Source of the DNA: Vibrio gazogenes
Lineage (GTDB): Bacteria > Pseudomonadota > Gammaproteobacteria > Enterobacterales > Vibrionaceae
DNA length: 64,000 bases
NCBI RefSeq assembly: GCF_002196515.1
Contig: NZ_CP018836.1
Span: forward strand, 806,001-870,000
Direction: 5' to 3'
Below, piece after piece: positions 8,488 to 18,357 of this stretch. Under the pieces are notes generated by a model, which ran no database searches, was not told where the DNA came from, and saw only the letters and a list, made by a program, of their open reading frames with translations. Every line of letters starts with the position of its first letter. The stretch's first letter is position 1. Both the position numbers and the translations under genes were made by a program.

Positions 8488-10266
8488 TCATTTGACTCCT
8501 GTAAGAATATCGACCTGATTCGACAGTATACCACTACAGTTGGTACATGCAGGAAAAGCTTGCCCTTGCCCATTGCCCGGAGCCAATTTAACTGTTGATA
8601 CTTTTACTTTAGATAAATCAAAACCTTCGGGTAGTTGATTAATAATATCATTCACAGACTGAACCTCTGCATGTAGCCCAGGAATCCCTGCGATGGTATC
8701 AAATACTTTTCCTTCACCAATATGTTTCATTATTTCTGCTTGAGTTATTTGATTAAGGGGATTTTTTGCATCTTCATATAATTCCTTAACAGCAGAGATA
8801 AATGCCTGTTTATCCTCAATCACAAAATGTTGCTCATCAACTTGGCTAACACCCGGGAATTTATTTACCTTGCCGGGGAGATTTGTATATTCTTTGCTCA
8901 CAACTTCCAGTTCATCAACCGATGCTCTTGAAACCGCTGCTTGTCTTTTTAATTTCTTTGTTGATAACCCCGAATCTAATATCTTAGCCGCATCATTTAA
9001 AACTGTACTTGTTAGCTCATGTTGCGGTGTTTCGGCTAACGGAAGCGTTCTGTCGATATCACTAGCCCCGTTGCCTCCGGTATATTTCGGTAATGACGTA
9101 TTATCAACAACCGGAAGCGCACCCTTGACGGTCTTCGTAACCTTGCCAATCGCTTCAACGGCTTTGGTCGCGGCCGCTTCTCCGCTCAGACCTAACGCGA
9201 TATTGGTCAGCATCTCACCAACATGCTTCGCTCCCACCTGCTGAGCTTCTTCATTTTTGCCCATCATCCGTAGGGCCAGCATCTCTCCCGTATCCCGCTG
9301 GTTATCCGTCAGCATCTGCGTATATGCTTTCGCCATCGCTTTGCCAAATAATACCGGGTGTGAAGCCGCAAACGCTGCAACTTCCGGTAACTGTTTCACG
9401 GCATCAACCATGTCATCGAGGCTTTGGGTCGCGCCCGCTTTCATCGCGGATAACTGCTCTGCCGTCAGCTTGCCCTGATAGGTATCTGCCACCGCAACTT
9501 CAAGGTTCTGCTTGTAGAAGTTCAGATATTCTGGATTGCGTGCCACCGGTCCGGCAGCCTCACTCTGCGGATAACCGCCCGGATTGTTGACCTCAACACC
9601 ACTGGTCAGGTTTTCACTGAACAGACTGGTGTCCTTGTACACATCCGATTCAGGGTCTTCGCTGAACCAGTTCGCCACCACATCATCATCTTTGAGCAGC
9701 TCTTTACCCTGCGCTTCAGCAAACCCATCCAATAGCTCGTTTGCCGCCGCAACATCATCGCCAATACTGGCATCATCCAGTTGGTAGACTTCAGACCATT
9801 TCTCATCCACCCGGCCTGCGGCAACTTGTGCTAAAAGTTTTTCAGCCTTGTCACTCGACATCCCGGTCTTCTGCGCCAGTTGGTCTGACAGCGAGTGAAT
9901 CGCAGCCACCTCTTTCGGGTGTAACTGACGATACACCACATTCGCATCACCTACCTGATTGGCCGATGCGGTGCCCTGCGCCACTATCGAACTGTTTTGT
10001 AGGCTGCTGGCAAACGTCTCTGAATAGCTCGAATAGTTGTCACTGCTGTACAACTGTCCCAGACGCCGGGCATACTGCTCACCCATCGCTTCGTTCATCG
10101 AAGTCCGCTCCGTCTCAGACCCTGCCGTCCCCGTTTGTAAATCCTTCTGCCGTCCCAGCTCCTGACCAATGGCCGTATTAATGATGCTGTGGTTTGGGAC
10201 GCAATAACATTCATCAATTTCAATGGCATTTTCGACAGCGCCCCAGAGACTTTTGCCCAGCAGCAA
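8488..10266 (-). CDS. Orphan CdiA segment with YwqJ-type deaminase toxin
   Basis: 592 codons, one of the two longest intact examples of this pre-toxin backbone (YARRLGQLYSSDN... to LPKYTGGNG). The last ~190 residues end in a zinc-dependent deaminase core: GIPGLHAEVQS (HAE) and FPACTNCSGIL (CxxC), with V.TG after it, which is the YwqJ-deaminase pattern; nucleic-acid bases are the expected substrate class. The first ~40 residues (LLGKSLWGAVENAIEIDE) are read from the B-block repeat in reverse and start at a TTG, so the natural 5' part of the gene is missing. Confidence 0.8.
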   Translation of the reverse strand: MLLGKSLWGAVENAIEIDECYCVPNHSIINTAIGQELGRQKDLQTGTAGSETERTSMNEAMGEQYARRLGQLYSSDNYSSYSETFASSLQNSSIVAQGTASANQVGDANVVYRQLHPKEVAAIHSLSDQLAQKTGMSSDKAEKLLAQVAAGRVDEKWSEVYQLDDASIGDDVAAANELLDGFAEAQGKELLKDDDVVANWFSEDPESDVYKDTSLFSENLTSGVEVNNPGGYPQSEAAGPVARNPEYLNFYKQNLEVAVADTYQGKLTAEQLSAMKAGATQSLDDMVDAVKQLPEVAAFAASHPVLFGKAMAKAYTQMLTDNQRDTGEMLALRMMGKNEEAQQVGAKHVGEMLTNIALGLSGEAAATKAVEAIGKVTKTVKGALPVVDNTSLPKYTGGNGASDIDRTLPLAETPQHELTSTVLNDAAKILDSGLSTKKLKRQAAVSRASVDELEVVSKEYTNLPGKVNKFPGVSQVDEQHFVIEDKQAFISAVKELYEDAKNPLNQITQAEIMKHIGEGKVFDTIAGIPGLHAEVQSVNDIINQLPEGFDLSKVKVSTVKLAPGNGQGQAFPACTNCSGILSNQVDILTGVK

Positions 10267-10785
10267 AAGTCCCCAAAAGTGCCTTGAGTTTGAGTTCAGC
10301 GCGTGTAATCAGGGTCGGATTGATTCGCATCCTGCTCAAGCAATCCTGAAAAATCTTCCATGATTTTTCACCCTGAGAGCATCGCTCAATTTGGCTTTAA
10401 AAATATTTCTCTCAATTCAAATCAGCCACCCAACCAAGAAAACCATTCACGGATGAATGGTTAGGCTTTTCCGGGCAGGACGCCCGTAAAAGCTGGTTCT
10501 GGACAACGCACGACCAAGCTCAACAAAAAAAGATTTTCTGGTTCGTCTTTCATCTCTGAAAGATGAACAGGCGCACAGCACACCGATGCCACTGAAATCG
10601 AAAAACGGAATTGTGCGTCATGCCTCGAAGCCAAAGACGGCAAGAATCACCAGACAAATCAATAAAACCGAACCCCGTCGCATTTCCCTAGGCAACCCCT
10701 CTAAAACCATGACAAGCAGTGTTTTTTGCTACTCACTTCTTTTATCCTATGCGCTATTCAATCCACACAGACCGAATATCGCTTT
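10192..10785. repeat. Head region B: B-block then one leader
   Basis: B-block from about 10194 to 10430, then the hairpin leader (AACCATTC/GAATGGTT near 10440-10461 and the GGCTTTTCCGGGC hairpin just after). The 67-residue plus-strand frame that starts MPLKSKNG at 10586 ends in a TGA that overlaps the MNT-HEPN ATG (ATGA), but the same frame is out of phase in other copies. Confidence 0.6.
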
Positions 10786-11661
10786 ATGAAAACATCTCTC
10801 GACCATTTGCCCGAATCCAAACAGCAAGAGCTTCAGAGCATTTCAACCATTCTGCGTGACACGCTGGAAGACTATCTTCAGGGCAAAAACGGGAGTAAAA
10901 GCGAGTTTCGGATCTTAAAAATCATCCTGTTCGGCAGCCATGCCAAAGGCAGTTGGGTCAACGATCCGATCAACGGCTATATCAGCGATTACGATATTTT
11001 GGTGATTGTGAATAAAGCCGCATTGGTTGAAGAAGATGTCGTCTGGCAACGCGCCAAAGAGCAGATCGACCGTAAAGTCACTTCCGCACCACTGGGATTG
11101 ATTGTCCATGATTTGCAGGAAGTGAATGAACGGCTACAGCAAGGGCATTATTTCTTCAAAGATATCCGCGAAGAGGGAATTGAACTGTTTGCCGCCACAC
11201 CGAAACCATTGGCAGAGCCGGGGGATTTAACCGAAGCAGAAAAGCAGGAAATTGCCCGTAAGCATTATGAGCAGTGGTTTGAAAGTGCAGTTCAGTTTAT
11301 TGCTTTACACCAAGTAACGATGCAAAACCATTGGTTGAAAAAAGCTGCGTTTTTACTCCATCAAGCAAGTGAACATTTATTCGCCTGTACCCTACTCACC
11401 TGCACCAACTATTTACCTAAATCCCACAACATCGAAAAACTGGGCAAACTGTGCGCCCAAATCGATGCTGAGTTTACAACCATTTTCCCGCTCGACAACA
11501 AATTCCACCGCCGCTGCTTCCGTCACCTGCAACGCGCCTATATCGAAGCCCGCTATTCGGAGCATTATGAGATTACCGTGGAAGAACTGACTTATTTGGA
11601 GGGTGAGGTGCGAAAGCTGAAAGAGTTGGTGGAACGGGTTTGTTTGGGGCGGGTTGGGTGA
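10786..11661 (+). CDS. MNT-HEPN fusion protein, copy 2 (version b)
   Basis: 291 residues, nearly identical to copy 1 except the patch after EQWF, which here begins ESAVQFIALHQ and runs to ASEHLFAC. GSHAKGSWVNDP and SDYD are intact. P-I replaces P-V before NGYIS and R replaces Q in EVRKLKE near the end. A strong hairpin follows at 11666-11687 and no passenger gene is present. Confidence 0.8.
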   Translation: MKTSLDHLPESKQQELQSISTILRDTLEDYLQGKNGSKSEFRILKIILFGSHAKGSWVNDPINGYISDYDILVIVNKAALVEEDVVWQRAKEQIDRKVTSAPLGLIVHDLQEVNERLQQGHYFFKDIREEGIELFAATPKPLAEPGDLTEAEKQEIARKHYEQWFESAVQFIALHQVTMQNHWLKKAAFLLHQASEHLFACTLLTCTNYLPKSHNIEKLGKLCAQIDAEFTTIFPLDNKFHRRCFRHLQRAYIEARYSEHYEITVEELTYLEGEVRKLKELVERVCLGRVG

Positions 11662-11665
11662 AGGG

Positions 11666-11687
11666 GCTGGAACCTGATGGTTCCAGC
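11666..11687. terminator. Hairpin after MNT-HEPN copy 2
   Basis: Perfect 9-bp stem GCTGGAACC/GGTTCCAGC with a TGAT loop, 4 bp after the stop codon. There is no long T run, but its constant position after MNT-HEPN copies (also 42701-42722 and 51065-51086) suggests a transcription terminator or RNA-stabilising end. Confidence 0.6.
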
Positions 11688-11762
11688 TTGGTGGGCGAAT
11701 GAATCACCCCTGTTTGGATTTTATTTATTCAAAAATATTCATATGGATTACACTAGCTGCTA

Positions 11763-12062
11763 CTATGGCATTCTCATCAAAATAGAGCGAATAATTTCCT
11801 CACCTTCCTTATAATTTTTAATTACGTCTAATGGCTTATAGTTATGCAGAGCAGGAATATTTGTTTCAAGCCAACGCTTTGAATGTTCTACCGGGCCAAC
11901 TTTACACAGAAGTACTTTTGCCACATCTTCTGAGATTTCAGAATCAAATAATTTATCAACCTCTGATTCAGATAAACGCAAACTATTTACAAATATTTTC
12001 CATGCATATTCACCCAAGTAATTATTATGTAGTTCTATCAATTCTTCAGGAAGTTTATTCAT
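11763..12062 (-). CDS. Xre/MbcA/ParS-type antitoxin domain as immunity to RES toxin
   Basis: 99 residues. The C-terminal half (SKRWLETNIPALHNYKPL, then EGEEIIRSILMRM) follows the toxin-binding domain (DUF2384) of Xre/MbcA/ParS antitoxins: W-L, a bulky PALxxxxPLD core and a G-x-E-x(3)-I-L helix. These antitoxins pair with RES toxins in ordinary toxin-antitoxin operons, and the neighbour here is a RES-like toxin whose frame overlaps this start by 8 bp. The DNA-binding half of classic Xre antitoxins is not obvious. Immunity role is inferred from family plus position. Confidence 0.65.
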   Translation of the reverse strand: MNKLPEELIELHNNYLGEYAWKIFVNSLRLSESEVDKLFDSEISEDVAKVLLCKVGPVEHSKRWLETNIPALHNYKPLDVIKNYKEGEEIIRSILMRMP

Positions 12063-15000
12063 TTTTCAGTATCACTATATTTGAACCTTCGGAGTCTCGG
12101 GCTGAAGGAGCTAGAATACCATCATATCCATGCTCTTTAGCCCACTTTCCAATTGCTTGTGTTTTTGAATAGTCACTACCGTTAGTAATATCTTCCAAAG
12201 TCACATTTAATTTACCTCTAACTTGGCTATCAGTTAAATCCAAAACTTTTTTTAATTTTACTTCTTTAGTTAGTACAACTCTCAAATCCTGAGCATTAGG
12301 ATCGTAGTGACTTATTTCGTTCAGAGCCGTGTTCTGAGAAGTTCCAGCATAAACACCTCCCTGACCCTGCCCTGTATAACGGTGGTCAGCATTTATATTT
12401 CCAGAATGCTGATCCCAAGAAGTTTCTATGTATTAAGGCTTTTCATATCGATAAACAGTCCCTTCATAAGTTTTTCCTTCAGGTAGATCAATTTTAGATA
12501 AATCATAACCTAATGAAGGCGACACTGGCTCAGCCAAACTACCACGATTCACACTCGGTGTCTCGGCTGAAGAAGCCCCGACCACTGAACCACCAGAATT
12601 TCCCCGACTGATGATCGATGCCTCTTCCCGGGATAACGTGTTCCCTGAAGTTGGCAATCCTTTTGTCGACAACGAACTAACCGTATCAGCTTTCTCCCCT
12701 ATTCCCTTGAGTGCCTTATATGCTGTCGCATCCTCTGCTGTCGCTGCGCCAGTATATTTGCCTCCTTTCGCCGCACCTAATCCAGCGGCAAGACCACTCA
12801 AGAAACCGACCCCTGACTCAAACTGCTCTTTAGTGATATTGGTTCCGTAGGCCTCATTGAATGCTTTCAGACTATTCTCAGTCCCTTGATCCATACCTGC
12901 TTGATACCGATCCGTCCGCGCATCGCTGTCGGTGTAGCCAAATGATTTGTCCACCACCGTTGCCATGTTCATATTGTCGGCAACTTTCAGGAAGCTATAT
13001 TTCAACAACACTTCCTGTGCTTCCGGATTGCTGGCTCCAGCCTCTTCAAGGGCTTTCATTTCATTATATTTTTCTGTGCCGACTGCATATTCCGCAGAAC
13101 AATGCGTCAAGGCACAGGCGGCCTCTTTCAGCTCTTGCTGACGGCGCTTATCATTCCCGGCAAGTGCCAGAATCGCAGTTCGCTCATCAGCATTCGGCTG
13201 ACGATAATCAATCGTCGGGTCTCGTAATAATGGCGCTGCCGTTTGTGTATTTTCTCGAACTAAATCACTATGATTTGTGCCTCGCTGTAAATTCCAGCCA
13301 CCGAAATCGCCACGCCCTGTATTGGCGAAGTTGAAACCAACATAATCTTCAGTGGCTTCACCCATCGTGTCGGCATACTCTTCCCGATTCGCCTTATAGA
13401 CATCATTATGTGTACCGGTACTTTGAGCATCGTCCAGATAATGTTGGGTTTCATGGCCGATGGTGTTGACAATATCTTCAAGACGGTAATGTGCTGCATC
13501 ATTAATGAGCACCTTCCCTGCCGCATATGCGCCTTTCGCGGACTGACCATTCGCTGTTTTAACCAGTGCTGTCATCACTTGTGCAGGGTTCAAACCAAAC
13601 TGCTCAGCAACAGATGCTGACAGTGCCTGATAAGCCGCCTCCTTTTGCGCCGGGGTTGCAGTCGGGTTATTGAGCGTCTCGACATACGCCTGATTGTCAT
13701 CGCTTGTCACAAATGTTTTTGCTGCGGTAAAGAACCCTTGTTTCTGTCCCACATGCTCCCGCAGGCTGCTGACACCACTGTCGTCATCACTCAATAAGCC
13801 TACGCTCTTTTTCGTTACCGTATCGGCAATCGCAGTGCCAGTGATTGCATTGCGTTTAAAGTCTTCCTTGATTTGTGCACGCCCGGTCTCACTCAGCAAC
13901 CGATGGTCAACCGTGACATCAAAGTTGCCCTGCTGACGATCCACTGAGTACAGGTCTTTGGTCGTGTTGGTGATATCCCGGTTCAGACGCTCGGTATCAT
14001 CACTGTTGTGTGTGTCCTCAATACGCAGCACGCCCTGTCCGACCGTCGCCAGCGTTTTACTCTTGTGATAACCGCTTTGATTGGTGTACTGATATCTCGA
14101 TGAGTTATAGGTACTGTCCATTTGGGTCGAATCGGTTTTATCCTTGCCGATACCGACACCCGTGCTCACCCCGGCATTGAGGCTACTGGTATAACGGGTA
14201 TTGCTCAGGTCGGTATAGCTCAGCGTGCCGGTTTCCAGATTGAGCTTTCCTGCGTCGCTGCCGTCTTCATTCACCGTCGCAATCGTCGCGCCCTTGATAT
14301 CGGTATTGCCACCCACGCTAATATTGGCATCACCACCGGCAGTGATACGGGTTTGCACGGTTTCCCGGCTGTGTGAACGCCCGTTGGAGAGGTTCACGCC
14401 ACCATTCACGCCCTGTAAGTTCCCGGCATGATCAAAGCCGCTCACAGCACCACCTCTGCCGACATCCCCGCCGGAAAGACTCAATCCACCGCTGACAGAA
14501 CCGCCGTGATTGGTGCTGCTGTAGCGGTTCTGTACCGACGCCACATTCAGGTCACCGCCCACCGACATATCCAGTTGCTCATTGGCCGCAACGCTGGCAC
14601 CGTTCACATCGGTATTACCGTCCGAGGTAATTTGGATATGATCGGCACTCAACACACTGTTGGTGTGGGTCTGACTGTTAGATACAGTCTCATTGCGGCT
14701 ATAGCTGGCATCAAGGTTAATCCCGCTGTTCGCCCCGAATAGCGTGACAGAAGCACCGACATGCGCCGACTCGCTGCCATTTGAGTTGCTGTTTTGCTCA
14801 TCTGACGCCAGCAGATTCACTTGATTGCCACTGACAGCCAGTGTGTCTTCAGCCTGTACCACAGAGCCCTGTACCGTCGCTGACTGTCCGGCTTGGTGAC
14901 CCGCCTCAATCGTGACATTCTGCCCCGACAATTGAGAGCCGACCGACGTCACCTGAAGGGACTGGCTGTTTTGTTTGTTGGCATCAATATCCAGATGCAG

Positions 15001-15108
15001 CCCGGCGTCAAAACCAAACGCACCGGAAGTGATACTGTTTACCGCCGCAGCATTTTGTTTTGCCAACAGGGTCGTTTTGGAAGCAAGGGTCAGCTTATCA
15101 GGACACAC
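12055..15108 (-). pseudogene. Longest CdiA segment, RES-domain toxin split by a stop
   Basis: The first ~890 residues hold filamentous-haemagglutinin repeats (VTIEAGHQAGQSATVQGS, ITAGGDANISVGGNTDIKG...), then a pre-toxin with IGHETQHYLDD, and linker NRGSLAEP. The toxin reads EGTVYRYEKP, a TAA at 12435-12433, then in the same frame RYTGQGQGGVYAGTSQNTALNEI and YDGILAPSARDSEGSN: the VYR, RYS/T-GGxY and PSA-N landmarks of RES NAD+-consuming toxins. The stop would inactivate it. The 5' end is cut at the TTATCAGGACACAC joint (15098-15110). Confidence 0.75.
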
Positions 15109-15534
15109 ACCTCATAGTGCATCATATTTCGGTGCCGGAGGCTGGGAAGATAAATTGTAATTCCGTGGTTTGGGAAAACCACCCAACCAAGAAAATCATT
15201 CATGGAAGAATGATTAAGCTTTTCCGGGCAGGACGCCCGTAAAAGCCGGTTCTGGACAACGCACGACCAAGCCCAACAAAAAAAGATTTTCTGGTTCGTC
15301 TTTCATCTCTGAAAGATGAACAGGCGCACAGCACACCGATGCCTCTGAAATCGAAAAACGGAATTGTGCGTCATGCCTCGAAGCCAAAGGCGACAAGAAT
15401 CACCAGACAAGTCAATAAAACCGAACCTCGTCGCATTTCCCCCGGCAACCTCAATAAAACCATGACAAACAGTGTTTTTTGCCGCTCGCTTCTTTTATGC
15501 TATGGCGATTCAATCACAGACCAAACATTGCTTT
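15098..15534. repeat. Head region C: leader without B-block
   Basis: From the AGGACACACACCT joint, through GTGCCGGAGGCTGGG, the CCATTC/TCATTC hairpins (near 15195-15215) and GGCTTTTCCGGGC-type stem, to the MNT-HEPN start at 15535. The first stem here is altered (AATCATTCATGGAAGAATGATT) on both arms, so the pairing is kept although the sequence changed, which supports a selected structure. Confidence 0.55.
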
Positions 15535-16413
15535 ATGAAAACATCCCTCGACCATTTACCCGAATCCAAACAACAGGAGCTTGCCACCATATCGACCATT
15601 CTGCGCGATACGCTGGACGACTATCTTCAGGGCAAAAACGGGAGTAAAAGCGAGTTTCGGATCCTAAAAATCATCCTGTTCGGCAGCCATGCCAAAGGCA
15701 GTTGGGTCAACGATCCGGTCAATGGCTATATCAGCGATTACGATATTCTGGTGATTGTGAATAAAGCCGCATTGGTTGAAGAAGATGTGGTCTGGCAACG
15801 CGCCAAAGAGCAGATCGACCGTAAAGTCACTTCCGCACCGCTGGGATTGATTGTCCATGATTTGCAGGAAGTGAACGAACGGCTACAGCAAGGGCATTAT
15901 TTCTTCAAAGATATCCGCGAAGAAGGGATTGAACTGTTTGCCACCACACCAAAACCATTGGCCGAGCCGGGAGATTTGACTGAGGAAGAAAAACAGGAGA
16001 TTGCTCGGAAACATTATGAGCAGTGGTTTGAAAGTGCAGAGCAGTTTTTCGTTTCATATGAAGATGATCTAAAACGGAATTGGCTCAAAAAGTCAGCTTT
16101 CATGCTTCATCAATCGGCTGAACGTTTCTTCGCTTGTGCTCTACTTACTTGCACCAACTACCTGCCAAAATCTCACGATATCGAAAAGCTCAGTAAACTT
16201 TGCTCACAAATCGATGCTGAATTTGCAACCATTTTCCCGCTCGACAACAAATTCCACCGCCGCTGCTTCCGCCGTCTGCAACGGGCGTATATCGAAGCCC
16301 GCTATTCGGAGCATTATGAAATTACGGTTGAAGAATTGGCGTATCTGGAGGGTGAGGTGCAAAAGCTGAAAGGATTGGTGGAACGGGTTTGTTTGGGGCG
16401 GGTGCAGAGCTGA
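15535..16413 (+). CDS. MNT-HEPN fusion protein, copy 3 (version c)
   Basis: 292 residues. The patch begins ESAEQFFVSYEDDLKRNW and continues SAERFFACAL; DNA on both sides of it is also slightly more diverged than in other copies (DIEKLSKLCSQ). Catalytic-type motifs are kept. It ends with RVQS, as do the copies that run into the CAGAGCTGA hairpin, but here the following hairpin is lost and an AGGACAC palindrome follows. Confidence 0.8.
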   Translation: MKTSLDHLPESKQQELATISTILRDTLDDYLQGKNGSKSEFRILKIILFGSHAKGSWVNDPVNGYISDYDILVIVNKAALVEEDVVWQRAKEQIDRKVTSAPLGLIVHDLQEVNERLQQGHYFFKDIREEGIELFATTPKPLAEPGDLTEEEKQEIARKHYEQWFESAEQFFVSYEDDLKRNWLKKSAFMLHQSAERFFACALLTCTNYLPKSHDIEKLSKLCSQIDAEFATIFPLDNKFHRRCFRRLQRAYIEARYSEHYEITVEELAYLEGEVQKLKGLVERVCLGRVQS

Positions 16414-16475
16414 AAGTCTCGTACAAATACTGGCTGAGCGCCTTCCTGATATCCTTTGGGTAGTTAAACCACTAT

Positions 16476-16527
16476 AGACACGCACCATAAGTAAATCCAT
16501 TCCTTGAGGTGTGTGTCCTGCTTATTT
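16476..16527. repeat. AGGACACAC palindromic repeat (short form)
   Basis: GACACGCACCATAAGTAAAT then CCATTCCTTGAGGTGTGTGTCCT. Ends are inverted (variant of AGGACACAC against GTGTGTCCT). One of about nine copies of this ~53 bp form in the window, others at 17052, 23134, 24490, 24591, 45348, 46936 (partial), 54579 and 61205. Confidence 0.7.
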
Positions 16528-16555
16528 CACTGTCTCAGGATTCTGAACACTCTCC

Positions 16556-16837
16556 TCATGAAATGTTAATAGGCTCACCTATGACTCTATTCCAAATTTC
16601 AATGAGCCATCCATACAACTCTTCAGATGAGTCAAACTCTTCTTTGGTTATCTCATCATATTCAGCAATTGAAATAGAATGATTTTCAATTGCTGATCGA
16701 AGCTGTTCCTTGAAAATATTTGGCTTACTATATGACCAATTATCATATTTATAATGCTCTGCCAGCAGCTCAATATTAGTTGCATTCACATGACAATAAG
16801 ATTCAAAAACTTTTTTCAATGGCTCTGGTATTGGCAT
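16556..16837 (-). CDS. Orphan immunity-type protein, unknown family
   Basis: 93 residues (PEPLKKVFESYCHVNAT..., ELYGWLIEIWNRVIGE), AT-rich, small and acidic like its neighbours. Only a few codons of possible toxin tail separate it from the 172-bp repeat at 16880, so its toxin is gone. I recognise no family; the immunity call is by position and size only. Confidence 0.45.
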   Translation of the reverse strand: MPIPEPLKKVFESYCHVNATNIELLAEHYKYDNWSYSKPNIFKEQLRSAIENHSISIAEYDEITKEEFDSSEELYGWLIEIWNRVIGEPINIS

Positions 16838-16879
16838 ATGTTACTTCTTAATTCACAGGATACTGGGTTCAAAAAAAAT

Positions 16880-17051
16880 AAGGACACCCGCTCTAATCAA
16901 TCTCTCATCATCATGAAATCAGTCTGATAATTGATGACCAATAAATTTGAACTCACTCGGAATCAGCGGTTAAATCGATTCCCTATCCAGCTTCAATTCT
17001 CCACGATAAGACTCATATATCATCATCCCAATAGCATCCATGACGAATTAT
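16880..17051. repeat. 172-bp repeat, copy 1
   Basis: Starts AAGGACACCCGCTCTAATC and ends GACGAATTAT, immediately followed by another AAGGACAC. A near-identical copy of the same length lies at 18068-18239. No coding frame. Direct AAGGACAC at both sides looks like insertion or recombination at that motif. Confidence 0.7.
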
Positions 17052-17105
17052 AAGGACACACGCCATAAGTAAATCTATCCCTTGAATGTGTGTGTCCTGC
17101 TTATT
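17052..17105. repeat. AGGACACAC palindromic repeat
   Basis: Full-length short-form copy, AAGGACACACGCC at the left and TGTGTGTCCTGCTTATT at the right; abuts the 172-bp repeat directly. Confidence 0.7.
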
Positions 17106-17106
17106 C

Positions 17107-17154
17107 CAGAAGCTGAAAGAGTTGGTGGAACGGGTTTGTTTGGGACGGGTGTAG
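17107..17154 (+). pseudogene. Last 15 codons of an MNT-HEPN gene
   Basis: Reads QKLKELVERVCLGRV then TAG, followed by the AGAGCTGA...TCAGCTCT hairpin and tail block. The shortest MNT-HEPN scrap in the window; everything before codon ~276 has been replaced by the palindromic repeat. Confidence 0.75.
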
Positions 17155-17239
17155 AGCTGAAACCTGACGTGGTCTCAGCTCTGCAACCACTTTGACGTTC
17201 CAAGGATAAATAATGAACAATTTCGTCTTGCTACCAGAG

Positions 17240-17659
17240 TTAATATCTTATATCTCTATGCCACTGGGAGAAAAAATTTAATGAATTTTTTCCCATAAAC
17301 GATCTAGCATATTCACCCGCAGCAGTCTGAGCGATATCTTCTAAAAAGCAAGATTTAAGAGAATTTGCTAACAAGGAGTTAGAGTGGGTTAAACTATGCT
17401 CTATAAAATCAAATAACTCTACCATTTTTCCAACATTGATATTCTCTTGCCAATCAGGCTCAATTTTCATAGTAGCGGGGCTATGTCTAAATTGACTTTG
17501 ATCAATAAAGAAATGAGCAAATTCATTGCATACACCACAAAATGTAAAATCACCATTATCTTCAATATTATAATTATCGTCAGAATTCCATCTTTCAATA
17601 AAGCTGGGAGCTATATATATAAAAAATTTGAGTAGTTCGTCTGGTGTATCCATCATCAT
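17240..17659 (-). CDS. Immunity-type protein, unknown family
   Basis: 139 residues (MMMDTPDELLKFFIYIAPSF...). ATG at 17659 overlaps the toxin stop (TGATG), so the two are a coupled pair. No family recognised; contains CGVCNEF and a C-terminal SQWHRDIRY. Confidence 0.55.
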   Translation of the reverse strand: MMMDTPDELLKFFIYIAPSFIERWNSDDNYNIEDNGDFTFCGVCNEFAHFFIDQSQFRHSPATMKIEPDWQENINVGKMVELFDFIEHSLTHSNSLLANSLKSCFLEDIAQTAAGEYARSFMGKNSLNFFSQWHRDIRY

Positions 17660-18040
17660 TTATTATTCTTACCATCTATAGCATTGCGAAAGTCTTTCAA
17701 CATCTCCTGAGCAGCATGCTTATCTGAAAGAGATGCTGATGAATTGCTCTTCAACCACTTCTCAAGCCTTGTTATAACTTGAGGAGCTTTATTATTTAAA
17801 TGGTCTGCACCATTTAACATACCACCAGAATTATATTCCCATCGAGCTGCATCAGCGGTACTGCCAGTCCCTTCATATGAAGAGAATTTATCCCCTTTAT
17901 AAACATCATTTACTATATTTTGCAATTTTTGATCATCAACCTCTGGTCGCTTAAAGCTCCCTGCATAGTTTCCTCCCTCTTGATAACCATATAAATTACG
18001 ATTCTCAATGGTCCTGAACGATACTTTTCTGGGCTATGAG
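17656..18040 (-). pseudogene. Toxin C-terminal fragment, unknown type
   Basis: Open from about 18040 without an ATG; a TTG at 17925 is the only in-frame start-like codon nearby. Reads NRNLYGYQEGGNYAGSF..., SYEGTGSTADAARWEY, ending AIDGKNNK. No pre-toxin remains: upstream sequence is the 172-bp repeat. Type not recognised. Confidence 0.5.
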
Positions 18041-18067
18041 CATCAGAACAAAATAAGGAAACAAAAT

Positions 18068-18239
18068 AAGGACACCCGCTCTAATCAATCTATCATCATC
18101 ATGAAATCAGTCTGATCATTGATGACCAATAAATTTGAACTCACTCGGAATCAGCGGTTAAATCGATTCCCTATCCAGCCTCAATCCTCCACGATAATAC
18201 TCATATATCATCATCCCGGTAGCATCCATGACGAATTAT
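18068..18239. repeat. 172-bp repeat, copy 2
   Basis: Matches 16880-17051 with a few substitutions; here it runs into the long-form AGGACACAC element instead of the short form. Confidence 0.7.
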
Positions 18240-18357
18240 AAGGACACACACCTTAACAAACCACAAAATTTTTCTCATACATTACCCAACTCCTGTTGTA
18301 GCAAAAATGGTACAGTTTTATGATCTAACTTCGGGCGAGTGTCCTCGCTATTTTTCA
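18240..18357. repeat. AGGACACAC element, long form
   Basis: About 117 bp, AGGACACACACCTTAACAA at the left and GCGAGTGTCCTCGCTATTT at the right, with an invariant middle (CCCAACTCCTGTTGTAGC...). Inverted ends AGGACAC/GTGTCCT. Other copies at 25124, 42350 and 47319. Three of the four are preceded by AATTCTTACA; this copy follows the 172-bp repeat instead. Confidence 0.7.

Noticed and set aside
9257..9478. Plus-strand frames antisense to the cdiA pre-toxin (MPIIRRASISPV and similar)
   Set aside because: Ser/Ala/Thr-rich shadows of the minus-strand backbone, repeated wherever it is repeated.
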